From Flavihumibacter stibioxidans (GTDB taxonomy: Bacteria; Bacteroidota; Bacteroidia; Chitinophagales; Chitinophagaceae): 64,000 bases of DNA. The position numbers and the translations under genes are program-made. The notes beneath the pieces were generated by a model, which searched no databases, was not told where the DNA came from, and saw only the letters and a program-made list of their open reading frames with translations. Of the stretch, positions 8,727 through 16,604 are shown in pieces (within the stretch, counting starts at the first letter, position 1; every line of letters starts with the position of its first letter). The DNA lies in NCBI RefSeq assembly GCF_014332695.1, contig NZ_MBUA01000001.1:1240001-1304000 (forward strand). Reading direction: 5' to 3'.

Positions 8727-8772
8727 ATTATTTTGCTTTGTGTAGGCCGCAAATATAGCCTTTTTTACGATA

Positions 8773-10152
8773 TTATCCCCTTATATGCCAGGCCTTTGGT
8801 TGAACAAAGGCCCTTATGCCGGTATAGGACAGCGTGGAACCGAGTCCCGAATGTTTACGCCCCGACCAGGGAAGTCCCGCACTAACCCGGTCACAACAGT
8901 TCCAATAAACAGTTCCGGTATTCATTTGCCTCATGACAGCTTCCGCCCTTTCAAAACTGGAAGAATATACCGCGGCAGTAAGTCCGTATTCAGTATCCTG
9001 CATCAATTTTACCGCTTCGGCATCATCCTTAACTTTTTGAATCCCGATTACAGGTCCAAAGGATTCGTCTTTCATTACTTTCATCGAATGATCCGTACCT
9101 GACAGGATCGCCGGCGCCAGGAAATATCCTTTTTCGGGAATCTTTCCGGCTCCTGTTGTCAGCACTGCCCCTTTAGACACCGCATCATTGATCTGGTCCT
9201 GCAAAAATTCCACCTGCTGCTTCCTGCTGAGCGGTCCGAGCTCAGATGCCGGATCAAGGGGATCGCCCATCACGAGTTTTTTTGCCTGGGCGGTAAAGCT
9301 TTCCAGGAAGCGGTCATACACCCCTTCCTGAACATATATCCTTTCAACGGCACAACAGCTCTGGCCATTATTATATACCACCCCTTCAAGGGCAGCCGCC
9401 GCCACCTGGTCAATGTCAGTCACATCATCCATTACATAAAGTGGGTCCTTGCCGCCCAGTTCCAACTGGCAGGGAACAAGTTTGGATGCCATCCTGTTTG
9501 CAATAGCCATACCCGTTCTGTAGCTGCCGGTAAAAAAGCAACCATCTATCGGCAGATCAAGCAACAGGCTGCCGGCAGCACCACCGCCAATGATCAGCTG
9601 GAAACAATTTTCGGGTATACCAGACCGGTACAAAAGAGACTGGATATGCAATCCGGTAAGGGTGGAAAATTCAGATGGTTTGTACAGTACGGCATTGCCT
9701 CCGATGAGACCGGGGATGAATACATTGACACCCACCAGGTATGGATAGTTCCATGCGGAAATATTGGCAATAACGCCCAGCGGCTCATACGTAATCTTTT
9801 CCCTGGTTCCCCCAACGCTGGTAATCCACTCCTCTGACAACCATTTTTCTGAATGATCCAGGAAGAATCGAATACGGGACCGGGCGCCATTTAATTCATT
9901 ATAGGATTGCTGCAGGGGCTTCCCCATTTCCAGGGTAAGGGTGCGCGCCAGTTCATCCTTATTTTCATCCAACAGATCATAGAACCTGCCGATACAGCCG
10001 ATCCGATCCACCAGGGGTACCTGAGCCCAAACCTTCTGGCCATGCTTAAGCTGTTCAAATTTATATCCGATCGATTCTACCGAATCAGCCGCCAGTTCCC
10101 GGATCACCTCTTCTGTTGCCGGGTTAATAATCTTAAGTGTTTCCATGATCAT
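8773..10152 (-). CDS. NAD(P)-dependent aldehyde dehydrogenase
   Basis: A 459-residue ALDH-superfamily enzyme without signal peptide. It starts METLKIINPATEEVI, and the catalytic Cys is in NNGQSCCAVERIY (about residue 266). The general-base Glu is in CQLELGGKDP (about 231), and EKGYFLAPAIL and ESFGPVIG are typical. Its ATG overlaps the stop of the PuuD-like gene (ATGA), so the two are translationally coupled. In this operon the most likely substrate is a gamma-glutamylated amino-aldehyde: either gamma-glutamyl-aminoacetaldehyde (ethanolamine route) or gamma-glutamyl-aminobutyraldehyde as for PuuC. The first fits the adjacent alcohol dehydrogenase and permease better. Substrate assignment is inference. 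Confidence 0.93.
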   Translation of the reverse strand: MIMETLKIINPATEEVIRELAADSVESIGYKFEQLKHGQKVWAQVPLVDRIGCIGRFYDLLDENKDELARTLTLEMGKPLQQSYNELNGARSRIRFFLDHSEKWLSEEWITSVGGTREKITYEPLGVIANISAWNYPYLVGVNVFIPGLIGGNAVLYKPSEFSTLTGLHIQSLLYRSGIPENCFQLIIGGGAAGSLLLDLPIDGCFFTGSYRTGMAIANRMASKLVPCQLELGGKDPLYVMDDVTDIDQVAAAALEGVVYNNGQSCCAVERIYVQEGVYDRFLESFTAQAKKLVMGDPLDPASELGPLSRKQQVEFLQDQINDAVSKGAVLTTGAGKIPEKGYFLAPAILSGTDHSMKVMKDESFGPVIGIQKVKDDAEAVKLMQDTEYGLTAAVYSSSFERAEAVMRQMNTGTVYWNCCDRVSAGLPWSGRKHSGLGSTLSYTGIRAFVQPKAWHIRG

Positions 10153-10853
10153 TTTCTTATTTCAGCGAGAAATCTGTTTTTAATATTTTTTGCCAGTTCA
10201 TTTTCCTGGTCGGGCATTCTTTCAGGATGCCATTGCACACAAAGCATAAAAGCCCTGCCTGATTTATTGGCAAACTCTATGCCTTCAATGGTATTATCAC
10301 CGGCGCCGGATCTTGCATTGACACGAAGATTTCGCCCCAGTTTATTTTCATCAATCACCTGGTGATGAGCGCTGTTCACTTCACGGGCAGGTATACCTGC
10401 AATTTCAAACAGGAGACTGTCCCTTTCCACCTGCACATGATGCAGGTTATCAATATCACCGATCTTCATGTGTTGCTGGTTCGCTTCACCCTGGTCCTGA
10501 ATCAGCTTTCCTCCTTCCAGCACATTGACCAGTTGTAAACCGCGGCAAATACCTAATAAGGGCAGGCGATGCTCCTGTGAATATTGATAAATAAGTGCCT
10601 CAAAACGATCCCTTTCCGGTTCAAAGGTTTCAGGCTGGTTCTCATATCCGGTTTCTCCACCGTAAACAGCAGGATCTATATCAACGCCGCCGGTAAGTAC
10701 AAAGCCGTCGCAGGTTGCTATGTCAACCTGGTTATTTTTTTCAAATGACAACAATACCAGTTCCAGGTCATCCCGCAAATCATCCGGGGTAAACCAATCC
10801 CAGTAATATTGAAAATTTGTCCTGGTGTAACTGATGCCGATCCTCTTTTTCAT
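10149..10853 (-). CDS. PuuD-like gamma-glutamyl hydrolase (class I GATase fold)
   Basis: A 234-residue peptidase C26/class I glutamine-amidotransferase domain. The nucleophile Cys103 is in LLGICRGLQLVN and the partner pair His209/Glu211 in QWHPERM. The N-terminal KKRIGISYTRTNFQYYWDWF and the FVLTGGVDIDPAVYGGE segment are typical of the gamma-glutamyl-GABA hydrolase group. Such enzymes cleave gamma-glutamyl amides of small amino acids, releasing glutamate. Here the probable substrate is gamma-glutamylglycine, if the pathway starts from ethanolamine. It begins 8 bp after the alcohol dehydrogenase and overlaps the aldehyde dehydrogenase by 4 bp. Confidence 0.9.
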   Translation of the reverse strand: MKKRIGISYTRTNFQYYWDWFTPDDLRDDLELVLLSFEKNNQVDIATCDGFVLTGGVDIDPAVYGGETGYENQPETFEPERDRFEALIYQYSQEHRLPLLGICRGLQLVNVLEGGKLIQDQGEANQQHMKIGDIDNLHHVQVERDSLLFEIAGIPAREVNSAHHQVIDENKLGRNLRVNARSGAGDNTIEGIEFANKSGRAFMLCVQWHPERMPDQENELAKNIKNRFLAEIRK

Positions 10854-10861
10854 TGCGCTGG

Positions 10862-12013
10862 TTATAAAGCCTGCAGGTATAGTTTTTTAAAGTCTTCGCG
10901 GGTTACCGGTTTAGGGTTATTCGGATGACAAAAATCTGCCAGTGCGAGGTCAGAGAGCGTTTCAATCTCATTCTCCGTAACTCCGATGGCACTCAGCCTG
11001 GTTGGCAAGCCGAGCGATTTATTCAGTGCAAACAAATGTTCAATCAATCCCTCACCGGTTTCAACTTTCAACTCCATCGTCTTTGCCATCCGGCGGAAAG
11101 CACCTTCGAATCCCCCCAAATTGAACTGCATTCCATAAGGCAGGTTAACTGCATTGGCCAGTCCATGGTGCGTATCGAGCAGGGATGACAGGGGATGCGC
11201 CAGGGAATGCACCACCCCCAGCCCCTTCTGGAAAGCAACAGCCCCCATCAGGGAGGCGATCATCATTTTACTGCGTGATTCCAGGTCGGGTTTATGTACG
11301 GCAGTTTCAATGGACTCATTGATGAGTCTCATCCCCTCCAGTGCAATTCCCTCGGCAAGCGGATGAAACCCTTTGGCAATAAACGCTTCCATATTATGGG
11401 TAAGTGCATCCATACCTGTTGCTGCAGTTACAAACGGGGGCAGGTCCATGGTCAGCATCGGATCGGCAAATACTATTTTTGCCAGCAGTTTTGGTGAAAA
11501 GAGAATTCTTTTCCGGTGTGTGTCATCTTCCGAAATGATGGCGCTTCGACCAACTTCACTGCCGGTTCCGCTGGTGGTTGGTACCGTGATAAAATAGGGA
11601 ACATCTTCGGTAACGTATTGGTCGCCGCCGATCAGGTCATCGTAATCAAACAGATCCCGGTGATGGTTAATCCTTAAAGCCACGGCCCTGGCCACGTCCA
11701 TGGCAGCGCCGCCGCCAATACCGATAATACAATCCCGGTCCGTTCCCTTATACAGGTCACCTCCGGAGAGCACATCTGACTTTACCGGGTTCTTGTGAAT
11801 CTCAGCAAACACCTCTGCCGAAATATTGGCTGCATCCAGATTTTTCAGGATGGCAGCAAAAAAACCAAGCTGTTTAACCACCGGATCGGTAACAATGAGC
11901 GGGCGTTTCAGTCCGTTTGCCGCAAGGTGGCCCGGCAATTCACCGATCACATTCGCACCAAAACGAATGGTAGTTGGAAAATTGTATTGACGGATAATAT
12001 TGAAGTCGGTCAT
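10862..12013 (-). CDS. Iron-type (group III) alcohol dehydrogenase
   Basis: A 383-residue Fe-ADH family protein. The NAD-binding region includes CIIGIGGGAAMDVARA, and PTTSGTGSEVG is the family signature. Metal ligands fall in GMDALTHNMEAF, VHSLAHPL and DTHHGLANAV. The open frame extends to a TTG at 12037, but ATG 12013 (MTDFNIIRQYNF) lies 10 bp after the ligase stop and matches the usual family start. In a canonical Puu operon this position would be taken by the flavin amine oxidase PuuB. An alcohol dehydrogenase instead suggests that the glutamylated substrate carries a hydroxyl rather than a second amine. Confidence 0.92.
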   Translation of the reverse strand: MTDFNIIRQYNFPTTIRFGANVIGELPGHLAANGLKRPLIVTDPVVKQLGFFAAILKNLDAANISAEVFAEIHKNPVKSDVLSGGDLYKGTDRDCIIGIGGGAAMDVARAVALRINHHRDLFDYDDLIGGDQYVTEDVPYFITVPTTSGTGSEVGRSAIISEDDTHRKRILFSPKLLAKIVFADPMLTMDLPPFVTAATGMDALTHNMEAFIAKGFHPLAEGIALEGMRLINESIETAVHKPDLESRSKMMIASLMGAVAFQKGLGVVHSLAHPLSSLLDTHHGLANAVNLPYGMQFNLGGFEGAFRRMAKTMELKVETGEGLIEHLFALNKSLGLPTRLSAIGVTENEIETLSDLALADFCHPNNPKPVTREDFKKLYLQAL

Positions 12014-12023
12014 AAATAGTTGA

Positions 12024-13394
12024 TTAGATGATCTCAAAATAACGTTGTAATTCCCAGTCGGTCACCACTTTTGAAAATTGTCTCCACTCCCACTCACGGG
12101 TAGCCGAAAAATGCTCTACAAATTCCTTTCCGAATAACTCCTTTGCCAGGGGTGAATGTTTCATTGCCTGGGTGGCTTCCCAGAGGTTCTTTGGCAGTAC
12201 GCCGTTTGAGGTATCGGCATACCCACTGCCTTTGGTTTGCGGAATGGACAGTTGCATCTTGTTCCTGATACCATACAAACCGGCGGCCAGGCAGGCAGCC
12301 ATCGCCAGGTAAGGGTTTGAATCAGATCCCACCACCCTTGTCTCCAACCTTGTTGAAGTGGCACTTCCCGGAAGGGCCCGCAGGGCAGTTGTTCGGTTAT
12401 CCACCGCCCAGGTGATGGTAGTAGGTGCCCAGGCGCCTTCCACCAGCCTTTTGTAACTGTTAACAGTTGGTGCAAACATTGGGAGGATATAAGGCAGGCA
12501 ATGCAACTGGCCAGCGATATAACTTTTCATCAGGTCGCTCATGGTGTATTCGGCCGCTGCATCATAGAAAAGATTCACGGATTTATCAGCTGCCCATAAA
12601 CTCTGGTGAACATGTCCGCTGCAACCCGGCAACTGTTCATTCACCTTGGCCATAAAAGTAGCCATAAAGCCATGCCGGTGAGCGATCTCCTTCACGCCCG
12701 CCTTAAACAATACAGCCCTGTCGGCTGCTTCGATGATATGGGAATAATGGATGGCAGCTTCGTATACTCCCGGTCCGGTTTCGGTATGGAGACCTTCCAG
12801 GGGCACACCGAATTTTTTCATGCTGTTGAAAATGTCATGAAAAAAATCACTGTTCTGCGAGGCCCTCAATACCGAATAGCCGAACATGCCGGGGGTTATC
12901 GGCTGCGTTGTACGGAACTTTGTTTCATATAGTTCCTTTACATTGTTGATATAATTGAACCACTCAAATTCCTGGGAAAAGGAAGCATAAAATCCGGCCT
13001 GGACTGCCTCTGATTCAATTTTCTTCAGCAGGCTCCTGGGACAAATGGAGAGCGGATTACCATCATGCCCCTGGAAGTCGGCCAGGAACAACGGACAATC
13101 ATCTTCCCAGGGTATCTGGCGGAAGGTGGCCAGGTCAACACTGGCATTGGCATCTGGATACCCGCTATGCCAGCCAGTATAGGAAACATTATCGTAAGCC
13201 TGGTCGCCCGCGTCCCAGCCAAATACCACATTGCAGAATCCGAATCCGTTGCCGGCAACTGATCTGAATTTGTCGAGACTGATGATTTTTCCCCGAAGGA
13301 CACCATCCATATCGGTAATGGCAAGTTTTACCTTATCCTTCTGTTGTTCTTCCAGCAGGCTGAGTATTTCCGGAATTGATTCTCTGTTGACCAT
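12024..13394 (-). CDS. Glutamine-synthetase-like gamma-glutamyl-amine ligase
   Basis: About 456 residues of glutamine synthetase fold. The N-terminal beta-grasp domain starts KVKLAITDMDGVLRGK, and the catalytic domain has SQEFEWF, EGLHTETGPGVYEAA (metal-binding Glu residues), PGCSGHVHQSL (ATP/ammonia-site His block), VNSYKRLVEGAWAP and ETRVVGSDSNPYLAMAA. Members near this type (PuuA, IpuC, GlnA4) ligate glutamate to amines rather than ammonia. It sits in a permease-ligase-dehydrogenase-hydrolase operon and overlaps the permease gene by about 60 bp. ATG 13394 is preferred to the TTG at 13397. Amine preference is inferred from context, probably ethanolamine. Confidence 0.88.
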   Translation of the reverse strand: MVNRESIPEILSLLEEQQKDKVKLAITDMDGVLRGKIISLDKFRSVAGNGFGFCNVVFGWDAGDQAYDNVSYTGWHSGYPDANASVDLATFRQIPWEDDCPLFLADFQGHDGNPLSICPRSLLKKIESEAVQAGFYASFSQEFEWFNYINNVKELYETKFRTTQPITPGMFGYSVLRASQNSDFFHDIFNSMKKFGVPLEGLHTETGPGVYEAAIHYSHIIEAADRAVLFKAGVKEIAHRHGFMATFMAKVNEQLPGCSGHVHQSLWAADKSVNLFYDAAAEYTMSDLMKSYIAGQLHCLPYILPMFAPTVNSYKRLVEGAWAPTTITWAVDNRTTALRALPGSATSTRLETRVVGSDSNPYLAMAACLAAGLYGIRNKMQLSIPQTKGSGYADTSNGVLPKNLWEATQAMKHSPLAKELFGKEFVEHFSATREWEWRQFSKVVTDWELQRYFEII

Positions 13395-14727
13395 CAAGTT
13401 TGCTTTTTACAATAAAATGAAACCATAGAAAGGCTAGCGCCAATATACCAAAATAAATGAGTGACAGACCCGGGTTCAATGTTATCATTGCGATCATAGA
13501 TACCAGCGCAATGCTTAGCGCTACCAGGGGAGACAGGGGATAGAACGGCACTTTAAACGGACGAGTCAGTTCCGGTTCCTTTTTCCTGAGCACAAGCATC
13601 GTGATCATTGAAATAATATAAAGGCTGACAGCCCCGAAACAGGCGAGGGTGATAATTTCCGCGGTTTTTCCAGAAAGCAGGGCGAGGATACCCACCACCA
13701 TATTAGCGATCAGCGCATTGGCCGGTGTTTTAAACCTCGGATGCACTTTACCGAGCGCGGCCGAAACATAGCCCACGCGTCCGAATTCAAATGTGGCCCG
13801 GCCGGCAGCCAGTATGATTCCATGAAAGGAAGCAACCAGCCCCATTAACCCGATGGTGATTAGCAGGTGATAAACCCAGCCGGAATTACCGGTGATCTGT
13901 GCCATTGCGAGCGGAAGCGGGGAATCAGAAGGAGCTGCTCCCGGTGATGCATAAACGATGGCTTCCCAGCCTCCGACCCCTATTGCAGAAACAAATACCA
14001 ACACGCACAAAATAATGAGTGTTGCCAGTGCAGACCCGAATCCCATCAGGATGGTCCGCTGAGGTTTAATGGTTTCTTCAGCCACATTGGCAACCCCTTC
14101 AAGCCCCAGGAAGAACCAGATGGCGAAAGGAATGCAGGCCCAAACACCAGAGTATCCGTTGGGGTATGCATTGATAGCCAGGTTTTCAGCTTTGAAATGC
14201 GGCAAGGTGATACCTGCGAATAGGAGCAACTCAAATACCGCCAGGATGGTGATCACCAGTTCAAAAATAGCAGCTGCCTTCACACCGGCAATGTTAAGGG
14301 CAGTAAATAAGATGTACGCTGAGATAGAAATAGCCACCACAGGAACCTGCGGAAGGAAAATATGAAAATACGCACCGATCGCAGCTGCTATAGCCGGGGG
14401 CGCAAACACAAATTCAATGATCTGTGCCATGCCGGCTATGAATCCGCTGTTCCTTCCCAGCGCACGGTTGGCATAATCAAACACACCGCCTGCACGGGGT
14501 ATGGCACAGGCCAGTTCCGTATAGGAGAAGGTAAATGTCGTATACAGGATGATGATGAAAAAAGTGGCAATGGCAAGTCCCAGCGTACCACCCTCGGGAA
14601 GTCCGAGGTTCCAGCCGAAATACATGCCGGAGATCACATACCCAACGCCCAGGCCCCATAACATAAAGGGCCCCAAAGTTCTCGATAAATGCGGATTGCC
14701 GGTGGTGGTTGAAGGTGTTTGCTGCAT
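13333..14727 (-). CDS. APC-family permease, ethanolamine permease type
   Basis: A 464-residue integral membrane transporter with about 12 hydrophobic segments. The N-terminus LSRTLGPFMLWGLGVGYVIS and blocks EFVFAPPAIAAAIGAY, IPFAIWFFLGLEGVANVAEE, GLVASFHGIILAAGRATFEF and HPRFKTPANALI match, from memory, the bacterial ethanolamine permease (Eat/EutP) group far better than PuuP putrescine importers. It is the first metabolic gene of the minus-strand operon, 47 bp after the LytTR regulator gene, and its end overlaps the ligase gene. This is the strongest single clue that the operon handles ethanolamine. An alternative is another small amino-alcohol. Confidence 0.87.
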   Translation of the reverse strand: MQQTPSTTTGNPHLSRTLGPFMLWGLGVGYVISGMYFGWNLGLPEGGTLGLAIATFFIIILYTTFTFSYTELACAIPRAGGVFDYANRALGRNSGFIAGMAQIIEFVFAPPAIAAAIGAYFHIFLPQVPVVAISISAYILFTALNIAGVKAAAIFELVITILAVFELLLFAGITLPHFKAENLAINAYPNGYSGVWACIPFAIWFFLGLEGVANVAEETIKPQRTILMGFGSALATLIILCVLVFVSAIGVGGWEAIVYASPGAAPSDSPLPLAMAQITGNSGWVYHLLITIGLMGLVASFHGIILAAGRATFEFGRVGYVSAALGKVHPRFKTPANALIANMVVGILALLSGKTAEIITLACFGAVSLYIISMITMLVLRKKEPELTRPFKVPFYPLSPLVALSIALVSMIAMITLNPGLSLIYFGILALAFLWFHFIVKSKLDGQQRINSGNTQPAGRTTEG

Positions 14728-14774
14728 AAAAGATAGTTTTCAATTTAAAAAATAAAAACCATCTGTTCCGAAAT

Positions 14775-15545
14775 TTATCCTCCCATCCATTCCTTAAATG
14801 CCGTGGCTTTTTCACGGCTTATGAGTACATCCTCTTCTGCCGGGACGGAGACATCCACTTTCAATTTCCCTTTGAACCATGGGTAAATGGCCTTTACCAC
14901 ATCCTGCGAAAGGATCAGCTGCCGGTTGGCCCGGAAAAATTTTTTTGGATCAACCATATGCTCCACTTCTTCCAGCGTATGATCGATCATGAACTTCTGT
15001 TTCTCCTTCGTGATGATAAAATTCAGTTTATTGCTCGCCAGGAAAAAGGCAACCTGGTCTGTATTGACGGAAATCATTTTTTGCCCCTGCCTGATCAGGA
15101 AACGTTCCCTGAAACCCGCGGATTGATTTTTACCAAGCTGGCTTAGCAGTAAATTAATCTGGCCGGAAGTATCCGGTACTGCGGAAGTGTAATGCAGGGT
15201 TTTGAATTTATTGATGGCAGCGTTCAGTTCATCTTCCTTCACTGGTTTCAGCAGGTAATCAATGCTGTTTACCTTGAATGCCTTAAGGGTATATTCATCG
15301 TATGCAGTGGTAAAGATTACCGGGGTGCTGACGGGCACCTGGTTGAAAATTTCAAAGCACTGGCCATCCGCCAGTTCAATATCCATGAGGATAAGGTCGG
15401 GCATTGCATTCGAACGCAGCCATTGAACAGTTGACCGGATACTGTTGGTACGCGCAACAACTTCCGCTGCCGGATCAATTCGCATAACCATATTTGTTAG
15501 CTGGCCGGCTAGCAATTTCTCATCTTCTACTATCAGTAGTTTCAT
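14775..15545 (-). CDS. LytTR-family response regulator
   Basis: 256 residues: a receiver domain (LLIVEDEKLLAG, phospho-acceptor Asp55 in LILMDIELAD, FTTAYDEYTLKAF, conserved Lys in LLKPVKEDEL) followed by a LytTR DNA-binding domain (FLIRQGQKMISVNTDQVAFF ... FFRANRQLILSQDVVKAI). LytTR regulators bind pairs of direct repeats about two helical turns apart. The start overlaps the kinase gene by 26 bp, so the pair is translationally coupled. The ethanolamine-type permease gene follows after 47 bp, so this system may control that operon. Confidence 0.93.
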   Translation of the reverse strand: MKLLIVEDEKLLAGQLTNMVMRIDPAAEVVARTNSIRSTVQWLRSNAMPDLILMDIELADGQCFEIFNQVPVSTPVIFTTAYDEYTLKAFKVNSIDYLLKPVKEDELNAAINKFKTLHYTSAVPDTSGQINLLLSQLGKNQSAGFRERFLIRQGQKMISVNTDQVAFFLASNKLNFIITKEKQKFMIDHTLEEVEHMVDPKKFFRANRQLILSQDVVKAIYPWFKGKLKVDVSVPAEEDVLISREKATAFKEWMGG

Positions 15546-16584
15546 TTGAATCCATTTTTATTAATGGTACCAATACCTGGAAAACATCTTCCGTCTGCTT
15601 GATCATTACATCCCTGTGCCCCATCAACCGGTACTTCGCAATGATATTACTGAGTCCCAGTTTTCCGGTTTCAATGGCCGCAGATTTCTTTTGCAGGTTA
15701 TTGATCACAACAAGGTTATCGGCTTCATCCGTATAAATTTTTATGATCAGTGGCGATTCAGGTAAAATCACATTATGCTTCACAGCATTTTCCACGAGCA
15801 ACTGAAGGGTAAGCGGCGGCAGGCCATAGCCCAGGTAATCACTGCCAATGTTGATGTTCAACTGTAATCCTTCATCAAACCTTGTTTTCAGCAAATGAAA
15901 ATAATGATGAATAAATTCAAGTTCTGCTGAAACCGTGGTCAGATTGGAATCATTGGATTGTAGCACATACCTGTAAACAGAAGCCAGTTCTCCAATAAAT
16001 TCAACAGCTTTTTTCTGGTCTTCCATCACAAGGGAGGAAAGGGAGCTAAGGTTATTAAAAAGAAAATGCGGATTCACCTGGGCTTTGAGAGAATCGAGTT
16101 GGGTCTGTAGGTTTTCCCTTTTTAATGCCTCCGTTTCGGCGAAACTGCTCTTCCACTGGTAAAAATAAAATATCCCTTCGTACAGGCCTGCCACAATAAC
16201 CACGTACAATAAGGCAATCAGGATATTATACCAGTATCCTTCCGGTGGAAAAATATAGCCCCAGAAAAGAGTCTTGTCGTAGATCCAGATATTGAGATAA
16301 CGCACGACGATGGTAACTGCCATACACCCGGCAAAAATGCCCAGTAATCTCTGCCTTGACTGGTACAGGGCAGGATAGCGTCTATGAAAATACAGGAGTA
16401 CAAGCCGGTTGGTTTCCCATAGCACCACACCCTCCGCCAGCGATATCAGGAAGACCTGCCAGAAACTGAATTTCTCATCCTGGCCATGTTGTTCATTGAA
16501 GAATATGACATGCGACATCAATGCAATGAAGGGGATTCCCAAAATCCGAAACCATGTATCCTTTAATCTTACAGGGGCCTGCAT
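15520..16584 (-). CDS. LytS-type sensor histidine kinase
   Basis: About 354 residues. Four to five hydrophobic segments lie in the first ~160 residues (FIALMSHVIFF, FLISLAEGVVLW, LLGIFAGCMAVTIV, ILIALLYVVIVAGLY). A linker helix leads into the His_kinase domain with the phospho-acceptor His in KAQVNPHFLFNNLS. The ATPase domain contains PPLTLQLLVENAVKHN and LGLSNIIAKYRLM. No large extracellular sensor domain is present, so signal detection is probably within the membrane. The frame extends to a TTG at 16599; ATG 16584 is preferred. It is 20 bp downstream of the S41 peptidase gene. Confidence 0.92.
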   Translation of the reverse strand: MQAPVRLKDTWFRILGIPFIALMSHVIFFNEQHGQDEKFSFWQVFLISLAEGVVLWETNRLVLLYFHRRYPALYQSRQRLLGIFAGCMAVTIVVRYLNIWIYDKTLFWGYIFPPEGYWYNILIALLYVVIVAGLYEGIFYFYQWKSSFAETEALKRENLQTQLDSLKAQVNPHFLFNNLSSLSSLVMEDQKKAVEFIGELASVYRYVLQSNDSNLTTVSAELEFIHHYFHLLKTRFDEGLQLNINIGSDYLGYGLPPLTLQLLVENAVKHNVILPESPLIIKIYTDEADNLVVINNLQKKSAAIETGKLGLSNIIAKYRLMGHRDVMIKQTEDVFQVLVPLIKMDSNETTDSRR

Positions 16585-16604
16585 AGTGGAAGGTTGCAAT
16601 GATA

